Assembly: GCA_025786725.1 (NCBI GenBank)
Contig: JAHLTZ010000131.1
Coordinates: 1-24,282 of the forward strand
Direction of reading: 5' to 3'
DNA: 24,282 bases
Source: Syncephalis fuscata
Taxonomy: Eukaryota > Zoopagomycota > Zoopagomycetes > Zoopagales > Piptocephalidaceae
A program made the position numbers and the translations under genes. A model generated the notes under the pieces. The model made no database searches, was not told the origin of the DNA, and worked only from the letters and a program-made list of their open reading frames with translations. Shown here in pieces: positions 19,941-24,282 of this stretch (the first letter of the stretch is position 1; the number at the start of each line of letters is the position of its first letter).

Positions 19941-20081
19941 ACTAAAGGCTTTTCTGTGTTATATACACCTTCATATACACCTTTTGGTATACTTGTTTAC
20001 TCGCAGGCATATAATACTAACGAAGCATGGGATTGTACCGATCCGTTTATGGGTCAACGACTCGTATCACATTTATTTTAA
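19941..20081 (+). other. Open extension after the CAF1 stop codon
   Basis: 46 codons in the CAF1 frame between the TAA at 19938-19940 and the TAA at 20079-20081. The composition differs from the Thr-rich tail and looks protein-like, with Trp, Cys, Pro and Tyr (for example NEAWDCTDPFMGQRL). A possible acceptor TTTACTCGCAG ends at 20006, so the last 24 codons could be a spliced final exon. Chance 3' UTR openness is the alternative. Confidence 0.3.
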
Positions 20082-20085
20082 TAAA
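20072..20085. terminator. Overlapping polyadenylation signals for two convergent genes
   Basis: TTTATT at 20072-20077 reads AATAAA for the minus-strand OHCU decarboxylase, 29 nt past its stop. AATAAA at 20080-20085 serves the plus-strand CAF1. Confidence 0.55.
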
Positions 20086-20105
20086 ATAAGAAAGCAGTTT
20101 ATAAA

Positions 20106-20705
20106 CTATAATTTTGATATTTGTAGTTTGGTTAAACGATCACGAGCAATAGCAATCATTGCTTCTAAAGCTGTGCGGATCTCTTGTTCACGATGTCCAT
20201 GTGCTAAGCGATCCTCAAGTACGGGCACAATTTCGGCCCGGCTACGACCATTGACAAATACCATAAAGCAAAAGCCGTACTTTGCCTCGTAGGCCGTATT
20301 GAGCTCGGCCAAACGCGCCAGTGTCTCGGCAAGTGGGACGGCAGTCGTTGCGGCCGATCCACCTGACTGACCGCCGCCTTGTTCTACTTTCGATAGCGCG
20401 GAAAGTGAAGCAGTAGGCGCGCCAATACGAGGATGGGCATTAATAACCTCAACGACCTCTTGCTCGGTCAGTCTTGATTCGTTGTCGTATGAAACGTTGG
20501 CATCGCACGCCGCTAGCAGTATCGTTTCGGCTGTCGATATCAGCGACTCATACGACATGTACGGTCGACGTATCAGTAGTCGTTGGGCCAGCGGAGGCGC
20601 CGTCTCAAATAATACGTTGACCACAGCAAGGAATTGCTCGTCGGGAAGTGCGTTTAAATCGTTTATCGGCGGTAGAGAAGGCTGTGCGGTTGACGACGAC
20701 GACAT
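20106..20705 (-). CDS. URAD: Peroxisomal OHCU decarboxylase (ureidoimidazoline decarboxylase)
   Basis: Third enzyme of urate breakdown: decarboxylates 2-oxo-4-hydroxy-4-carboxy-5-ureidoimidazoline to S-allantoin, after urate oxidase and HIU hydrolase. An unspliced 199-residue protein is coded, close to the usual 170 to 190. The diagnostic HPRIG motif with catalytic H91 is present, followed by SALSKVEQG (102-110) and the YEAKYGFCFMVFVNGRSR segment (139-156) of the active site. The C-terminus is Ser-Lys-Leu, a perfect type 1 peroxisomal targeting signal, matching the usual home of uricolysis. The ATG at 20705 is preferred. An in-frame upstream ATG at 20774 would add 23 residues with no family similarity. 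A poly-Ser N-terminus and a Gly/Ser/Ala-rich insert at about 110-124 are lineage additions. Confidence 0.95.
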   Translation of the reverse strand: MSSSSTAQPSLPPINDLNALPDEQFLAVVNVLFETAPPLAQRLLIRRPYMSYESLISTAETILLAACDANVSYDNESRLTEQEVVEVINAHPRIGAPTASLSALSKVEQGGGQSGGSAATTAVPLAETLARLAELNTAYEAKYGFCFMVFVNGRSRAEIVPVLEDRLAHGHREQEIRTALEAMIAIARDRLTKLQISKL

Positions 20706-21072
20706 ATTGTAACAATAATTGCGTAGAATAATTGGATAGAATAAAGTTAAATTTGGACCATCTTGGCACATCATTCAATTGTATCGATGTGAAGTGTTAA
20801 TCACGTGGATCTATTGCCGTTAGGCAAAGGCATGTGCGCACCGTCATGCGATAAACATTGAATGCGAGTGCCGGCCTTTTAATGGTCGTGGCCATCGGTC
20901 GTTACATATAGACAGCGTCTAAATAAGCAATGTTAAGCCGCCAAGATTAGCGGTTATGGCGTTGATAACGGCAATAAATTAGCAAATAAATAAAATGAAT
21001 GATTACTGCTGCATTATGGAGTGCTAGTTGAACCATTAGTTTTGATTCTTATTGTTTAATTAGTAGTTTAGT
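20706..21072. promoter_or_regulatory. Divergent promoter of URAD and the ABC transporter
   Basis: Shared upstream region of 367 bp. It has a CACGTG palindrome at 20802-20807 and no coding frame of interest. Confidence 0.5.
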
Positions 21073-24000
21073 ATGAGTGAGGATCGTCCAATTGAGCTAA
21101 TACCTAGGGAAAATAGCCGTCGCCGACCCATGTCATCGCCGGATCGTGCCGCCAATGCTGCATCTTTTAGCGATGATATCGAGAATAAATCGAATCATCA
21201 GCATGTCACGTCAAACGTATCGTTAAAAACACCGCTGCCACCACTAGCGCGAGCAAATTGGTTCTCGCGACTAACATTTGGTTGGATTGGCTCGCTGGTT
21301 TCACTAGGCCAAAAGCCTATACTAACTGAAGTCGATATGCCACCTATAAGGTAATTTGACCCAGCTATTTATTCTGTAAATGATGCAGTAGGCTAATAAT
21401 AATAATAATAATACACGTTAGTGACGATGATAATTGTCGTAATTTATCGGATACTATGCTTGATGCATGGAGAATTGAATTGGATCGAGTGCGACATATC
21501 AAAGGAGCAACGCCTAGTCTGTGGCGCGTATTATTTCGTACATTAAAATCGATATTTTTAATCTCTGGTGTAATGAGTGTATTAGTTGCGGGGCTTAAAA
21601 TAGCTGAAGCAATATTACTGGGGTAAGTACTATGTTAATAAAGTGTTATAACATTACAATATTATGATAAAATATACTGTTATTATTATTTATTAATAAT
21701 GGTACTAATAATGACTGTAATTACTAGACAGTTTATATATTTCTTCCAGGATCCACAGGCACCCAATCGCACGGTAAGTACATTTTAATCTACTATTTAT
21801 TGCCTGACTGTATTATATTTAATAATAACAATTTTATTTTGTCTAATGTGGTCTTCATTTAGGGATATTTGTGGGCATTGGCACTTATTGGTGTCACTAT
21901 GACCCATGCATGTTTACAAAGTCAGTATATCTTTCCAGCTCGTCGTATGGGCTTTCAAGCGCGTACCGGTCTTATTGGTAAATATTAAATTGCGTACATT
22001 ATAGATGTACACATACCAATCATTATCAATCTATTTAGCTGTATTATATCGTAAAATGCTACGACTACCCGCTAGTTCGTTGATTTCATCTGGTGAAGCC
22101 ATTAATATCATATCAAATGATACCCAGTGCTTCGAAACGCTTGCTCCATTACTTCACGATTTATGGATTGGACCGACCGAGTCCATGATTGTTATATTTC
22201 TGCTGTGTATTACACTTGGTTGGCCAGCACTTATAGGTGTAGGAATTGTTGTGATATCTGTGCCGGTCAACGCATGGATTACTCGTCAGCTAATGTTTAT
22301 TCGCATGGGACTTGTTACGCATCGAGTAAGTAATGCAATATAATAAATTAAAATAACCTGTTTATTTATTGCTTTATTTCTAATTATAGGATTCAAGAAT
22401 TAGATTACTAAGCGATATATTTCACGGCATTGAACTTATTAAATTGTTAGTCTATTGTTAACGTGTATAGCACATACTTACATTTTACTAGATCTGCATG
22501 GGAAGAGCCATTGGAAAATGAGGCCAATAAACAACGAAATGAAGAAATGCAATTCTTTTTGCAAAATTTAAAATATGCTACAGTACTGTTTTCATTTTTC
22601 TCTAATATTACAAGTAAGTAATAATTAGCATAAATATGATTAATTACTAATTATTGGTATAGATGTGCTTGCTATCAGTACATTTGCTGTATATGTGGCT
22701 ATCGGCAATGAATTACAGCCAGATATTGTTTTTTCATCGCTAGCTTTGTTAAATATTGTTCGTTTAGCAGTTGGAACAAGATTTCCAGCTGCTTTACGTT
22801 TACTTGCTGAATGTATCGTTGCTGCAGGGCGTATAGTATCATTATTGACACTGCCAGAAAATGCACCACTATCCATTGATGATAGTCGATCGTTAATTTC
22901 AGATCCAAGTCTCAATGATAGTTCTGTATCAAAGCCAATTATGGAATTTAGAAATGCCAACTTTACCTGGGCTCCCTTAACTCAATTATTACTACCCGTT
23001 AAATCTAAAGTAATAGCAAATAAACGTAAGTAGTAGTATTTATATTGATATAGCTTTATGTTCATCCATTTAACTAGATGAAATGGCCACCGATATACCA
23101 TTAAAATCTAATTCAGAAGCAAATAATGTATTAAAAATATTAGTTTTGATTTATTGGATGAGGAGCTACTGGTTGTTGTCGGACCGGTGGGCGGGTAACT
23201 AATTAGCTAATCTAAATAGTTGAATTATTCTAATGCATCTATATAGTGGCAAATCATCATTATGTATGGCTGCTTTACAAGAAATACACGCCGTATCAGG
23301 CAATGCAGCATTTTTACAACAAACACCAATACCGCTGGTCGTGGTCGTATTGGCTATGCACAACAGCAGCCATTTCTGCTGTCAGGCACAGTAAGAGATA
23401 ATATTACCTTTGGCGAACCCTATGATCCCGATTGGTTTGCTCGAGTTGTGGAGGCATGTGCACTCCGAGAAGATCTTGAAAAGCTATCGCACGGTGATAT
23501 GACATTTGTCGGTGAACGAGGCATTACACTTAGGTAGGCAATATTTACCCCCCCCAATAGTTATACAGTATATTCATTATAACAAATATAGTGGAGGTCA
23601 AAAAGCCCGTGTAGCACTGGCCCGTGCCATTTACACACCGGCCGATTATTATGTCTTTGATGACCCATTATCGGCTGTTGATCCACACGTAGCCCGTCAT
23701 CTATTTGATCAAGCCATTTGTGGATTGCTAGCTGGCCGACCACGGCTACTTACTACACATCAGCTTCAATTTGTATTTCAATGTGATAGAATATTGGTAT
23801 TAGAGAATGGCGAGATAACCGCACTGGATACACCAAGTAATGTACTAGCAACATTGGTGGAAATCGATGCTACAGATTCTACCAACAATGATGAACAAGG
23901 TTTTATTCATCAATTGCGCCAATATATGCAAAATGAAAGCAGTGCAAGTCAAAGTGCCAGTGAAGAAGTAAAAGATAGCGATAGCACTAATAATGAAGAC

Positions 24001-24282
24001 ATTAATAACATTAGTAATGATAACAGCAGCCATTAGTAAGTATTTAAACGTTTAAAGCCATAACTAATTATTTATACACAAAATCACATAGTGAAATTGC
24101 ATCAACCAGCGATACTGATACAGCCAAAGACATAAAAACAGAAGGAAGTTTAGAGACTAATAATGCAGTTGCTGAAGATCAAGAAATTGGTACAACGCCA
24201 TTAAATGTTTATTGGCAGTTTCTTAGATTCGGTGGATCCATTGGCACTGTTATATTACTTTTATTGATCACTGTTGCAACTC
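21073..24282 (+). CDS. ABCC-family (MRP-like) ABC transporter, 5' part, with two frameshifts
   Basis: Multidrug-resistance-protein type exporter without a TMD0, similar in layout to ABCC4. Exons: 21073-21350, 21422-21622, 21728-21773, 21863-21977, 22039-22325, 22390-22445, 22492-22613, 22663-23025, 23078-23194, 23247-23533, 23592-24035 and 24092 past the window end. Features in order: the ANWFSRLTFGWIGSLVSLG entry helix, TMD1, MEFRNANFTW opening NBD1, Walker A GPVGGGKSS split by an intron, Q-loop YAQQQPFLLSGTVRDNITFG, signature LSGGQKARVALARA, Walker B YYVFDDPLSAVD, H-loop TTHQ, an acidic linker, and the start of TMD2. Exons 9 and 10 each lack one base relative to the conserved frame, at A5 (23133-23137) and T5 (23311-23315). 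All other junctions are in phase. This could be sequencing error or a decaying gene. The 3' half lies outside the window. Confidence 0.92.

Overview
This is a eukaryotic nuclear window, AT-rich, with many short introns (mostly 45 to 100 nt, GTAAGT or GTATGT donors, TAG acceptors). The gene set is fungal: a type II PI 4-kinase of Lsb6 form, an SPX-SLC13 phosphate transporter of the Pho87/Pho90/Pho91 family, Tim8, Gcd7 and Caf1/Pop2. With intron density this high and a tRNA-derived SINE present, I infer an early-diverging fungus. The species cannot be named from the sequence.

Layout: 326-586 (+) complex III subunit QCR9; 1377-3982 (+) type II phosphatidylinositol 4-kinase; 3983-7205 about 3.2 kb without a recognisable gene; 7206-9777 (+) SPX-domain phosphate transporter; 10322-14103 (-) the exceptional locus described below; 15359-15655 (+) mitochondrial chaperone Tim8; 15949-17704 (-) eIF2B beta in nine exons; 18395-19940 (+) CCR4-NOT deadenylase Caf1; 20106-20705 (-) peroxisomal OHCU decarboxylase of urate breakdown; 21073 to the window end (+) an ABCC-type ABC transporter, cut off by the window edge. 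The conventional genes are unrelated housekeeping functions and show no operon-like logic.

The main discovery is at 10322-14103 on the minus strand. On the plus strand it looks like a roughly 80-bp satellite. Every unit, read on the minus strand, is an acceptor AG, exactly three bases, then a donor GTAAGT or close variant, with a branch-point-like CACTAATTA inside the unit. At the 5' end is a 94-nt exon coding a signal peptide ending in Arg-Arg. Joining that exon, the 40 three-base micro-exons and a short terminal exon gives one stop-free frame. It encodes a 74-residue secreted peptide with six cysteines (C-X7-C-X2-C-X11-C-X3-C-X4-C). The whole predicted mature peptide is built from single-triplet exons: 42 exons and 41 introns for 225 coding bases. 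I know of no described gene of this form.

A 405-bp tRNA-derived SINE with a 15-bp target duplication sits inside one of these introns. Other points of interest are two single-base frameshifts in the first nucleotide-binding domain of the ABC transporter and an open frame continuing past the Caf1 stop codon.
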